Assembly: GCA_949317995.1 (NCBI GenBank)
Contig: OX439039.1
Location: 18,467,282-18,531,281, forward strand
Reading direction: 5' to 3'
DNA from: Acholoe squamosa
Taxonomy: Eukaryota > Annelida > Polychaeta > Phyllodocida > Polynoidae
DNA: 64,000 nt
Shown piece after piece: positions 24,304-34,173 of the stretch. The stretch's first letter is position 1. Each line of letters begins with the position of its first letter. A program made the translations under genes and the position numbers. The notes beneath the pieces were generated by a model that was not told the origin of the DNA, did not search any database, and saw nothing but the letters and a program-made list of their open reading frames with translations.

Positions 24304-24418
24304 TTTATTAATAAGACAATATTTTGAATACAATACAATAATACAATATAACAATAAAAATACAATATATACAATAAAGATACAATATCACAATATAAAT
24401 ACAATAACAATCATAAAA

Positions 24419-24623
24419 GTTAAAATTTCTGGCACCACCCAGCGTGGTGTGTGCCGCTCGGAGGATATACGCCAACTGACGGTTAATTTGGATCCCGCAG
24501 CTTATATAGGCGCTGAATGTTTACGGTGACGTCACACATACCAATGCGCGCCCTGGAGGAAAGTAGATCCAACCACTGCACATATTAATTATATATATAT
24601 ACACGGGTGTATATAGTCCCATA
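24419..24623 (-). repeat. Ngaro split repeat A2
   Basis: This 205-bp direct copy of A1 (28551-28755) has about two differences. It retains the same CRE (24527-24534) and TATA-like box (24501-24508) as A1, so the element carries a second promoter-like copy near its 3' end, pointing out of the element toward lower coordinates. Confidence 0.92.
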
Positions 24624-24760
24624 AGTTAATTATGTTCGTTGGGAATAATATGATAATAATAATAATGTAATAAATATTATATTAATATCACGAGTGGAAT
24701 AAGAAGGAGACAGTGGGTTTGGTGAGAATTGACCTAGTCAATATCAATTCTGTACATGCC
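24624..24760 (-). repeat. Ngaro split repeat B1
   Basis: It directly abuts A2; the join CCCATA/AGTTAATT is the kind of B-A junction that in this family corresponds to the closed-circle junction. It lies just past the end of the YR region. Confidence 0.9.
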
Positions 24761-24794
24761 AAAAACCGCCAAACACAATGGATACACCATTCCA

Positions 24795-25704
24795 CTATAA
24801 CATCACATCTAGAGCTAGTAGGTCTTGCTTAGAATCATGCAAGTAACTATATACCACATTGGACTTCCAATTTGCTCTCTTTTTAATATCATCAACCTTT
24901 AACCCAGAGTTCTTTAGAAGTGTTGCTCCACCATGTCGGAGTGAATGAGTTGAAACTCTGTGGGGAATATTACATTTTATAGACACAGCCTTCAACCTGG
25001 TATTAATATAATTATAAGTTAAAGGTTTGTTACATATATTGAACAATAATCCACTTCTAGACTCCTTACAAATTTCCAAGTATCTAGCTGGACAAAGACC
25101 AGAATTATCATTACGTTTTAAATATACCACATAAGGTTTCCTACCATACTGGTCAGTTTTAGAAGACCTAACATCAATGCAGAATGCAGTCAGACGACAA
25201 AGACACGTCTTTAGATTTAAAGTTATGAGGGGAATCTACCACATGACCCACTCTAAACACACCTCGGTAACACAATAGGATAGCTGACCAGAAGACTACA
25301 TCCTCATACACAGACAAATTCAGTTTAGATTTGATCTTCAGCATATCACTTGGAGTCAAAGGATTAGTTTTAATAGAAGAACATTTATAATTACGTTCAA
25401 TACCATGCAAAGTCTTTTTTACAATAAAATTACTACTATAATCAGAATAACCTTTTAATTTCTGATAATACCATAACGCGGACAAATAGTTCCTAACAGA
25501 AATAGGTTTCATTTTATCCGATAAATATACACTATACAACGAGGCTTGAGAAGGAGAACAAGGTAGGGGATTAAAGTTAAAATCTTTACAAAATTTTTTG
25601 TACCTGCCAAACTGCTGTTTGCGAACCTTACGTGTGGACTCAGCCACGCCCCTGTACAAAAACCTTCTCCTTCTCCGCTCTAGATCCCTCAGATCTGGAA
25701 GCAT
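24795..25704 (-). pseudogene. Tyrosine recombinase region of the Ngaro fossil
   Basis: The C-terminal part shows the H-x-x-R block (HSLRHGGATLL) followed by a tyrosine about 28 residues on (in the WKSNVVYSYLH segment), as in phage-integrase-type recombinases. The N-terminal part has the helical DNA-binding look of the family (FGRYKKFCKDFNF, SVRNYLSALWYYQ). In intact relatives this enzyme inserts a circular DNA copy. It is placed last in the element, as is usual for Ngaro. The region carries about one break and is treated as a fossil. Confidence 0.85.
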
Positions 25705-27562
25705 AGCAACACATGTTATAACTAGTTAAAACATTTTTACATTTCAGAGGAACACCTTTGTAATCTAGTCTAGACAAATGGTCCGCTAAAACATTCTCCT
25801 CAGATTTAATATATGTTGCATATATTTCAGTATTATGTATAAAACATAGCCAAAAAATTTCCCTCAACCAGGACATACACAACTTATTCTTGGATCTACC
25901 AGTGTTCAACATGGCCAAGACTTGCATGTTGTCCGTAATGCAATGAACTCTAGTGTTGGAGAAATTCTTCACCCAGCGTTTAAGACCTACCATTACGGGA
26001 TAGAGCTCGTACACATTAATATTTCTATGGTGAATTTTCAGATTATCAAGTTTAGGGGCATGAACAAAATGACCCACACAGTCCAACATAGGGTTAGAAT
26101 CGCCCCAGGTACCATACAAATAATCCTTATCAAACCAGGCTCCAAAGCCCCGTATGGACGAATCAGAATACATAGGGGTACATTCATTATCATTTAAAAT
26201 GATATTTTTACAATTGAAAATTCTACAGAAATCCCTCCACCACAGCAGGTCATTTTGGGTTTCCTCATTAAGTTTAATCACACCCCTATTCCTGGCCTTT
26301 GCACAAAGATCAAACAATCTCCTGCTGAAGGTTCTACCACCACATACTACCTGGGAACAAAAAGACATTAAACCACCAATCTTCTGCAATGTCTTCTTAG
26401 ATACGAATTTTTTACCCAAACACTCGTCTATAGCTGAAGTCATTTTATCTAGCTTACTCTGCGGGAGCGACAACTCCATAGCAGTAGAATCAATGGTTAT
26501 ACCTAGAAAAGTACACACCTGGCTGGGCTCAGTCACCTTCTCTTTAGATACCACAAACCCTAGATATTCCATACATTCAATCAGGGTGTTCCTTTTGCGT
26601 AAACAATCCTCCTCAGTCTGAGCTATGATAATAAAATCATCCAGGTAATTTACTATCCTATCTACACCATAAAATTTTGCAATAATAGTCAAAAAGTCAG
26701 ATATTCTACTGAATATATATGGAGCACACTTTAGACCAAATGTCAAACGGTTACTTTCAAAAAACTCATCTCCATTACCAAAATTCCACCTGAAGCCTTG
26801 ATAGCCTACATGTGGGCCATAAACGCTAATGCTTCTATATGCAGACTTCAAATCCACCACACACATAAAGTCATTTCTATCAAGTTGGCAGGTAACAGTG
26901 TTAATAGAGTTATACGAGAAACTTTTGGACGTTGTACTCATAAAGTTATTAATAGAGATATCTGCTGGCATACTGCAATCAGTGATGGGACGAAGCTTAC
27001 CATTAGATTTTTCCACACCCCCTAGGGAGTGAATACATTTGGGTTTACATTCAGTTTCAGTAACCAGGCCTTGGTTCAACTCCTCCACAATAATACTACA
27101 CATCTCGTTATAAAATCTATCCTCTAAAATAGACTTATAATTTTTACAATCATACGTTGTATCACACCCTGGGTCAATAATTTTGAAACCCTCGGTAAAA
27201 CCACACCATAGAAAATCAGACTCAATCTGATTGATATTAATAAGGTCTGACTGCCTGAGAAAACTAGCCAGCCGACACGGGAGTATCTGAGCCTTCCGAC
27301 CATAAATGAAATGCTCACACATACATACCCCATTTACACAACTGTCATAGACCCTGATGCTGGGTCTATTTAAACATTCCACCTTAAAAAGTGGTGCAAT
27401 CTCGCCCTGTACTGGGCAGCTATGAGTAATAAATAAATTCTTTGATAGATCACAAGAATTATAAATATTTACATTATCATTATTAACATTATCACCCGGA
27501 ATGATAGAAACGGGAGGCTTAGGAAGGTCTACCGTACATACTACACTAAAATCAGGCATCAA
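25640..27562 (-). CDS. RT/RNase H region of the Ngaro fossil
   Basis: A 640-codon open frame. The reverse transcriptase catalytic box is seen as YLDDFII, preceded by the VDLKSAYRSI aspartate block and followed by SKEKVTEPSQVCTFLGI. The C-terminal third has RNase H features (MYSDSSIRGFGAW, ITDNMQVLAMLN, LADHLSR). A cysteine-rich N-terminal segment precedes the RT. The order and RNase H sequences match DIRS-order elements rather than LINEs. The frame is open throughout and forms part of the near-whole fossil. Confidence 0.9.
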   Translation of the reverse strand: MMPDFSVVCTVDLPKPPVSIIPGDNVNNDNVNIYNSCDLSKNLFITHSCPVQGEIAPLFKVECLNRPSIRVYDSCVNGVCMCEHFIYGRKAQILPCRLASFLRQSDLININQIESDFLWCGFTEGFKIIDPGCDTTYDCKNYKSILEDRFYNEMCSIIVEELNQGLVTETECKPKCIHSLGGVEKSNGKLRPITDCSMPADISINNFMSTTSKSFSYNSINTVTCQLDRNDFMCVVDLKSAYRSISVYGPHVGYQGFRWNFGNGDEFFESNRLTFGLKCAPYIFSRISDFLTIIAKFYGVDRIVNYLDDFIIIAQTEEDCLRKRNTLIECMEYLGFVVSKEKVTEPSQVCTFLGITIDSTAMELSLPQSKLDKMTSAIDECLGKKFVSKKTLQKIGGLMSFCSQVVCGGRTFSRRLFDLCAKARNRGVIKLNEETQNDLLWWRDFCRIFNCKNIILNDNECTPMYSDSSIRGFGAWFDKDYLYGTWGDSNPMLDCVGHFVHAPKLDNLKIHHRNINVYELYPVMVGLKRWVKNFSNTRVHCITDNMQVLAMLNTGRSKNKLCMSWLREIFWLCFIHNTEIYATYIKSEENVLADHLSRLDYKGVPLKCKNVLTSYNMCCYASRSEGSRAEKEKVFVQGRG

Positions 27563-27604
27563 AATATCAGAATCTAATGCAGGACCTTGCCTAAGTGAAC
27601 TTTA

Positions 27605-28504
27605 CTAGTCTTTTTTGTTCTTTTGACACTTGTCTTTGCCATGGTTTGACATGCTACAAATCTCACAAATATGACGATACCTGCACGGGTCTTCCCTGCA
27701 ACCCTCAGCCCTGTTGAAAGCATAACAGGTCCGGTTGGATTGTTTTGATTTGAACGACTTAGGTTTAGACCCACCCGCCTTCTGCGCTTGCACCGTTCCG
27801 TCATAATAAAGGTGCCTCAGAATATCCTCACTTTTAACATCGCCAAACGATCCCACACCTTCAAAATTAGCCCTATTCTTGACTGCTGAGTCGTATGCTA
27901 CGAGAGCCTTCAACGTGTATATTTTGGTAGAGGATTTTTCCACCAGAACTTCAATATGCTTAACCACATCGAACACATCTTCACCCTCCTCCAACAATTG
28001 CTTCACCATTCTGACGTTAACGATCAATAGTTTCTCGATACTATCCATTTTTTCACCCTTTTTCAAGAAATTTTTCTGGTCAAACGTACCTCTAGACTTT
28101 GTAGCATGTCGGCGGTTACTCCTTGAAGTATTAGACCCAATAGAGACCGATGAATCCGTCGAAACACTACGGTATGAAGACGATCTACTCGAAGATCCAA
28201 GATGGCGACGACCTGCCCTGTCGCCGTGGAGACCCCGGTAGTCAGGCTGGTTCTCCAATAAGGACCGGATGTCTTCAAGCTGCTGCTCCATACGAGTAGT
28301 ACGTTCCTCCAGCTCCCCGATATACGTCTGGTCAACAGGCAAATCCAATGAACCCCCAGTAGCAGTTGGGGAAGATGATCCATGACCACCCCCATTGGAA
28401 TCTACACTGCTCGAAATCCTAGAGTTGGCAATCTTCCTTGGTTTTTTAGGCGACTTCTTGGTCTTAGACCTTTGTGTGCCGCTAGTTGTTCCTTTCCTAC
28501 CCAT
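27605..28504 (-). CDS. Gag-like region of the Ngaro fossil
   Basis: A 299-codon open frame beginning with a basic, serine-rich segment (residues 1-50), a glutamate-rich probable coiled coil (about 65-95), and an arginine/serine stretch (about 100-135). It ends in a cysteine/histidine array with spacing like CYAFNRAEGCREDPC, then RYRHICEICS and NHGKDKC. Such a C-terminal zinc-finger array is typical of DIRS-order gag-like proteins, which bind the element RNA. It is the first frame of the element. Confidence 0.85.
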   Translation of the reverse strand: MGRKGTTSGTQRSKTKKSPKKPRKIANSRISSSVDSNGGGHGSSSPTATGGSLDLPVDQTYIGELEERTTRMEQQLEDIRSLLENQPDYRGLHGDRAGRRHLGSSSRSSSYRSVSTDSSVSIGSNTSRSNRRHATKSRGTFDQKNFLKKGEKMDSIEKLLIVNVRMVKQLLEEGEDVFDVVKHIEVLVEKSSTKIYTLKALVAYDSAVKNRANFEGVGSFGDVKSEDILRHLYYDGTVQAQKAGGSKPKSFKSKQSNRTCYAFNRAEGCREDPCRYRHICEICSMSNHGKDKCQKNKKD

Positions 28505-28550
28505 AATGATAGGTTAAACACCGTATTAACTTGGAAAAACGGATAAAACC

Positions 28551-28755
28551 GTTAAAATTTCTGGCACCACCCAGCTAGGTGTGTGCCGCTCGGAGGATAT
28601 ACGCCAACTGACGGTTAATTTGGATCCCGCAGCTTATATAGGCGCTGAATGTTTACGGTGACGTCACACATACCAATGCGCGCCCTGGAGGAAAGTAGAT
28701 CCAACCACTGCACATATTAATTATATATATATACACGGGTGTATATAGTCCCATA
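28551..28755 (-). repeat. Ngaro split repeat A1 (5' end)
   Basis: The 5' terminal repeat of the element, 205 bp, near-identical to A2. Its outer end passes into TATATA...GTGTGT, so insertion was into or beside a TA/GT microsatellite. Confidence 0.92.
28633..28666 (-). promoter_or_regulatory. CRE plus TATA box in repeat A1
   Basis: On the minus strand a palindromic TGACGTCA (28666-28659) is followed about 18 bp later by TATATAAG (28640-28633), about 130 bp before the first gag codon. The spacing fits a pol II core promoter with an ATF/CREB site. A start near 28605 is inferred, not observed. Confidence 0.55.
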
Positions 28756-28907
28756 TATATATATATATGTGTGTGTGTGTGTATAGGGGAATGTGATTTC
28801 CCTGTGCGCGATGTGCTGACTCTCAGGGGCCGGTCATTGTGTAATCACATGTACCCTCTCTGTGTCACCCCAGTCCAGGCGTGGGTGGAAGGTAGAAAAT
28901 GTTGTAA

Positions 28908-28979
28908 GGGGAAGTAGCTCAGCGTTAGAGCAATCATCTGAAGGCTGAGAGGTCCCGGGTTCAACTCCCGGTTTCCCTA
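28908..28979 (+). tRNA. tRNA-Phe(GAA)-like gene or pseudogene
   Basis: The 72-bp sequence folds as a cloverleaf. The acceptor GGGGAAG pairs with TTTCCCT (two G-T pairs), the D stem is GCTC/GAGC, and the T arm is perfect (CCGGG TTCAACT CCCGG). The A-box-like TAGCTCAGC and B box GGTTCAACTCC are present. The anticodon would be GAA at 28940-28942 in the loop CTGAAGG. Two of five anticodon-stem pairs are mismatched, and the D loop (AGCGTTA) is short and lacks the GG pair. A TTTT stop for pol III follows at 28986-28989. It may be a decayed tRNA gene or the head of a tRNA-derived SINE. Confidence 0.5.
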
Positions 28980-29003
28980 AAAACGTTTTCGCCGTGCCCT
29001 ACA

Positions 29004-29007
<4 letters not shown>

Positions 29008-29051
<44 letters not shown>
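29008..29051. repeat. (TA)n microsatellite
   Basis: Forty-four base pairs of alternating AT beginning shortly after the tRNA-like unit. Confidence 0.95.
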
Positions 29052-29052
<1 letters not shown>

Positions 29053-30962
29053 CATAGGTACATTTCCTCCGTCATGAGCCAAATGACATATATCAAAAGG
29101 TCAAAATGTACATGGCAAAACACGCTATACATTATCGAATCAGAAAATACATCATAGTATGTACCACTCAGACACTTAGTATCGGTGAGATGTCAATACG
29201 GCATAGGCTTGTGTACTATACCGTATCTACATTTGCTTCACTGTCTCTTGGGAAAAGACATTGTGGAAGTGTTTACATTTACGTTACAACCCTATACCGA
29301 GATAATCCTACTGGGGGGGGGGGGGTCTGCTGTGTGGCGGAGGAAACAGAAACCCACTAACAGAAGCAGACATACAAAGAAAGTGCCTTCAACTGGGCAA
29401 ACTTTCCATATACTACTATGTAGGCAATGGAAGGGGATCTATATACATACGGATAGACTGGAATATGGATAGGCAAGTGGGAATAAATCTAAAAAACAAA
29501 CTAAAACAAACAAGAAAGAAAACGAAACAAACAAAAAACAACAGAACAATAAAAAGAAAAACGATGAGAAAGCAACCAAACAATTCAAAAGAGGCCATTT
29601 ACTTAGCACACATCATATCTCATTATGATTTATGACACACCATTGAGGCATGGTCAGAACCCATCAAAAATTAAATTATCAACCCTCTCGGTGGGGCATC
29701 ATGCTCATTTTGTCTGCGTGATACATGGAATCCGCCACAGCGAGCAGCTAATTGGTCATCAATGCTGTCTGGTGTTCATGCACCATCCAATGCAAGAAGC
29801 CAGTTTGGCAGCCCAGTTTAAAAGCAAAGAAATGAATACTTAGTTTCTCATGATGACAGATAACCATAAAACATCATAGATTTTTGAAGGGTTAAGCTCT
29901 TCACTAAATCTCATTGAACAGCAACATTTGCCGCCTCTAATGATCCACTCTGTCATGAGCCTCCTCCCAGGCTGTCAGTTTGTCATGACATTTGGCAGTA
30001 AACAAATAAACAAACAGTCCGGGAAACCATGGCTACCCTCTGGACACAATATTGCTGTGAACAATGCTGAATAAGCATCAATGTCAATATTGAAATAATA
30101 GTGATACGAAAGTGAAACATAATTATGTCATTTGTCAAATACGGTCCACTCGACACTCTTTCAATCGCCTTCAGTACATCTATATTATTTTGCTCTCAAG
30201 TTTCCGCTTTATCTCCTGCAGCAACGACCAACGTTATACTTATATTGAATTCACTATTGTAGATTCTGCCTATGCTTCCAGATGGTATACAAGGATTTGA
30301 AGTTTTTATGGCCGATTTTCATCCAAGAATGTAGGGTATCCCTACTTTCAAAAGGGGAAGGGGCGCACCCCGACCATCACCAAACCTGGATCATCCACTG
30401 ACCTACAGTCTATTTTGTGTTATGGATAATTCTCCCCTAATGGCTACTAGCCACATTAATGTCAAATAAACAAACAGCTGTCCAGTCAGGGCTATCAGTC
30501 CACTCACCGTGACGGCACAATCAGACTATTAGCCTGTGATGTGTTGGTGCAAAGTGCCTTACATCAACAATGCCCATTATGACAGCTCGGTCTGTAATCT
30601 AACCTTATCTTTACCCCTGCCTCACACACCCCTACACTGTTCTAGTCCAGTTTTGGTCACCTGCCACAAATAGACAAGGGTTCTAACATTGATACGTGGG
30701 CCATATTTCGGGCCAGTATTCATCAACATTGTGGGGCCCTTGAATACTGAGCATGTGGGAAAGCCTGTGAGCAAAAGGAAATACGGCTAAACCACATAAA
30801 GATTACAAAACATAATGTTTAAGCTGAAGCTGTGAGGAAAATGACTATATAATTGCAATTTATTATGGAAGAACAGCGTCCTTTGGGGCCATTTCTACTT
30901 ATAAATCTCAACAACCATCCATGGAAACATGGCGCCGTTTCTCTATAGTCCCTTAGACTACA
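29052..30962. other. No gene recognised; A-rich tract at 29488-29590
   Basis: A G run (29312-29321) and an A-rich, C/G-interrupted tract (29488-29590, low complexity) are the only structures seen. The short frames are not convincing. Confidence 0.45.
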
Positions 30963-31266
30963 CACTGAAAACCTAGAAGTTCTGAAACTAGTCAGCGGTG
31001 ACCACTTTAGGTCCTCAAGTTGACGATACCTAAAACTACAGCTTTAGGTAGTCAAAATGACGACTTTAGGTCATCATCCTGATGACCTGAGTCATCAGGA
31101 TGACAATACTGACAGTACAGAGTCGTCATATTGATGACTCAGGTCGTCAAGATGACGACCTAAAGTCGTCATTTTGACTACCTAAAGCTGTAGTTTTAGG
31201 TATCGTCAACTTGAGGACCTAAAGTGGTCACCGCTGACTAGTTTCAGAACTTCTAGGTTTTCAGTG
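30963..31266. mobile_element. 304-bp near-perfect palindromic MITE
   Basis: The left half (30963-31105) and right half (31124-31266) are reverse complements. The first 110 bases of each arm are identical by eye, and the remaining ~33 show about six mismatches near the centre. Ends are CACTGAAAACCTAGAAGTTC. The inner region consists of repeated GACGACTTTAGGTCGTCAT-type pieces that are themselves palindromic. CA flanks both sides (30961-30962 and 31267-31268) and may be a 2-bp target duplication. No coding capacity. The high arm identity implies a young copy or arm-to-arm correction. Confidence 0.9.
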
Positions 31267-32315
31267 CACAGTGCCATGGCCTGATTTGAAAGCTCTCCCC
31301 TAAATCCCCTTCCCCAACTGCAGGCAGGTGGTTATCAGTGTGCAGGATCGTGGTGTTACCCCTCTTATCACCCACTCTCCCTGTTATCACCCAGAGATCA
31401 GGAACAAGCACTTAATAACCGATACTCAGTGGCTGAAGGATGAAGTTTGCAGATCGAGCTACTTCTTGATCCTTTCACTATTTCCCCCATTTTCCTTCTA
31501 TTCCATTTTTCATGGGAGTGTGTACAAATTCCTGTAACCCGTCCTTTTCCATAATTATTGTGGTAAAAGGAAGATATGACATGTGCCTTATGTTCTAAAT
31601 ATGTTAGCCCATATAGCAACGAAGTACTGGATTCACTGTACAGGGGCGTCAGAACTATATGAAGGTGGGGGGGGGGGGCAAAGGTCAGGTAGTTGCCTGT
31701 GACCCCCCCCCCCCCCCCGCCGGGATAAGGGGGGGGGCGAAAACATTTTTGACATATTGGATCAATGGAGAGTGGGAGGTCTGGGAAATTTTGAAATTTG
31801 AGGGGCCACAAAGGTATAATGGACGTATTAAGAGAAGAAAGGCATGGGTTTCCCACTTTAACTGAACCCATTGCGAGTATGTATAAGAAGTTAAGCTGAG
31901 CTGCTCAATGCTCCATGAAGTCTTCATCAAGAGCTGCTCACATGAAGGCGGCAGGTGTGTGTCTGTGTGTGGGATGGTGGGGGGGGGGGTAGGTAGGTAG
32001 GTCTAGGAGGGGGAGTAGGGGCGGCATTGTCGGTGTGCAGCGGCCGGTATGATCCACTGCCTTTCATGGGATCAGCGCCGCCCTGTGAAGCTGATTAGCG
32101 AATTAACAGGATGAAAATAACAATGTGTGAGAACTTCTCTCTGAAGGCTACAGAGGAGGTGATGAAAGGATGTAGGGGACAGAAGGTGTGCCTTGAAGTA
32201 AAGGGGTAGATGAAACAATAGGAGAGGGAATGGGGATAGATGGTTTTGGCGTATTAACAGAAAAGGAGCAAAGGATACAGAAATTAAAATGAAATTTGAA
32301 AAATAAATAGTGGTG

Positions 32316-32318
<3 letters not shown>
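31267..32318. other. No gene; G and C homopolymer runs
   Basis: Contains G12 (31667-31678), C16 (31703-31718) and G9 (31729-31737) within 71 bp and a further G run at 31979-31988. The 157-codon minus-strand frame 31398-31871 crosses these runs, includes glycine/proline runs and has no domain. 32100-32310 is purine-biased. Confidence 0.5.
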
Positions 32319-32408
<90 letters not shown>

Positions 32409-32409
32409 G
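32319..32409. repeat. (TA)n microsatellite, about 91 bp
   Basis: Alternating AT with single G interruptions toward the right end. Confidence 0.96.
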
Positions 32410-33619
32410 TATGATCAGCGTGGGAGGGCCATTAAGGCGTTTTACCGATATAAAAAAGCAATACAGGGAGGGGAAATGGGAGAGGGAGGGGAGACCAAAG
32501 AAAGACCGATGAGTTAAAGGAACAATCGTACTAGGGCTACAACTTAAGCCAGGGCTCTGACTTCAAAAGCGGTGGGCCAAAGAAGTGGGGACTGATTCCA
32601 TTCGGGACTGCGGCATTGGAAGTGCAGATTATGTGGGGGTGAGGGGTGAAGGGGGTGGGAGTGTGCTAAAGAAAGAACCCCCCCCCCCCATCACTTCCAC
32701 CAGCAGTGTTTCGAGTGCATGGCTGCGAGTCGGGAAGGTTTGATAATATTATTGACTGGTAAATGAGGCTTGTGGCCCGGCGATGAGCTGGGACAATGGT
32801 GAATGGTGGGCGATAAAAGGCAACATTGGCTGCTTGAGGTGATGGGAACTGATGGAGCATGCAGAACCGCCATCTGACGGTGGCTTCTATACCTGCATGG
32901 AACTGGTAGAGGGGCGGGCGGGAATTAGTGGTGGTTTAGTTTCTTTTTTTTTGGAGGGGGGTTTAGTTTCTTTTTTTGGAGGGGGTGGGGAAAAGTAAGA
33001 TTATGGCCTGTGAAGGACCGAGTGTCCCCGAAAATATTGCGGAACACATAAAGGAAAAAATTGTTTTGGCTATGGTAAGGGTTAGGGTTAGCTCCTGGCT
33101 GTGCAATGCCAGGGAATATATCCCATTTAGCAGTCAAGTTCCACTGGGTGGTAAGGTGTGTGTCCACTCAATGCCTATAGGAGCTACGTTCTTAAACACT
33201 CAATGATCCATGGGAATGGAAGTGTATGTATGTATAAGAGGGGAGTAAATCAAGAAAGAGGTTGGCCAGTTGACAGGAAGGACCTCAGACAGAAAATAGG
33301 TACGTAGTAAAGTGAGATGAGGGCAAAAATAGAGATGTCGAGGGTAGGGAATAGAAAGGGTGCAAGGACACAGGGTGTACGAAGTTGAAGTACAACCAGG
33401 CACTGGTGGTGTCGATAAGCCGCCAGTGCACTATAAGCCATATTACATATTGGTACTGGGGGCACCCTGGTGTGAAGGAGTTGGGTGGTGTACCTAGGAT
33501 GGAGACCACTACAGGGGTTGGCAGGTGCACATAGACACCCATGATTCACACACTTTGCAGCCAACTTGTTCCCCCCGTCCACTCCCATAGCGCCTACCAC
33601 AGCTCCCTCCCCACTCCCC
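32410..33619. other. No gene recognised
   Basis: A C run near 32680-32689, T-rich pieces at 32940-32977 duplicated in a GGAGGGGGTTTAGTTTC context, and a short telomere-like GGGTTAGGGTTAG near 33079-33091. Frames on the minus strand at 33200-33600 overlap in three frames over a purine-biased tract and are not genes. Confidence 0.45.
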
Positions 33620-33622
33620 TTA

Positions 33623-33945
33623 GGGAGTGATCATTTTTTAACAACAGGGGGGGGGCTGGTGGGTTTGCGCGAGGACGCGCGAAAAAAATTTCGACCCCCC
33701 CCTCTCGAAGGGGTAAAATTTTTTCGACCCCCCCCATAAGGGACAAAAATCGCGCGCGAACGTCCCCTTTTAGCCTATAGTAACGCGCGGGGTTTTCCAC
33801 TGAAAACAGGTGAAATTATTTTGACCCCCCTCATCAGAGGTATTGAAAAAATTCTGACCCCCCCCCCGGTCAAGGGGTTGAAAAAATTCTGACCCCCCCC
33901 TCAAACCCACCGGCCCCCCCCTGTTGTTAAAAAATGATCACTCCC
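33623..33945. mobile_element. Harbinger-like MITE, 323 bp, TTA duplication
   Basis: Terminal inverted repeats of about 40 bp start GGGAGTGATCATTTTTTAAC. TTA flanks both sides (33620-33622 and 33946-33948), the TWA target duplication used by PIF/Harbinger. The interior has several copies of a unit like GAAAAAATTCTGACCCCCCC, giving a pyrimidine-tract-rich core, plus GCGCG-containing strings. No coding capacity. Confidence 0.85.
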
Positions 33946-34173
33946 TTATAGGGCCCTCAATAGACCATCCCTACATATACTCCCCAAACCCTGTGTAAAA
34001 GGCTGTCTCCTAATTCCTTTTGTATCATCATGGCACTCTGCAACTACTAATAACCCGCTCTATGACATCTTTCAAATAGAAAGGAGTTTCTACCAAGGTG
34101 ACATCGTCCTAAACCTCTGTCCCTCATACCGCCATTCTGGGTGGGCTGATAGAGGCAGGGGTGTGTGGTCTTA

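Larger units (their letters stand above)
24167..28755 (-). mobile_element. Fossil Ngaro-type (DIRS-order) YR retroelement
   Basis: A 4.6-kb tyrosine-recombinase retroelement on the minus strand. In element order it has repeat A1 (28755-28551), gag-like region, RT/RNase H region, YR region, repeat B1 (24760-24624), repeat A2 (24623-24419), a 115-bp AT-rich spacer and repeat B2 (24303-24167). This A1-ORFs-B1A2-B2 arrangement is the split-direct-repeat layout known for Ngaro and PAT elements, unlike the inverted repeats of DIRS1. I see no methyltransferase domain, which favours Ngaro. The paired A copies differ at about two of 205 positions, so the copy is young. It is nearly whole, with about one break. 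It sits in TA-rich microsatellite DNA, and no target duplication is evident, as expected for YR integration. Confidence 0.9.

Noticed and set aside
24167-28755. DIRS1-type or LTR (Gypsy/Copia) assignment for the retroelement.
   Set aside because: The termini are split direct repeats, not inverted repeats or plain LTRs; a tyrosine recombinase is present instead of a DDE integrase, and no methyltransferase domain is seen.
31398-31871. 157-codon minus-strand frame.
   Set aside because: It depends on homopolymer G/C runs and contains no domain.
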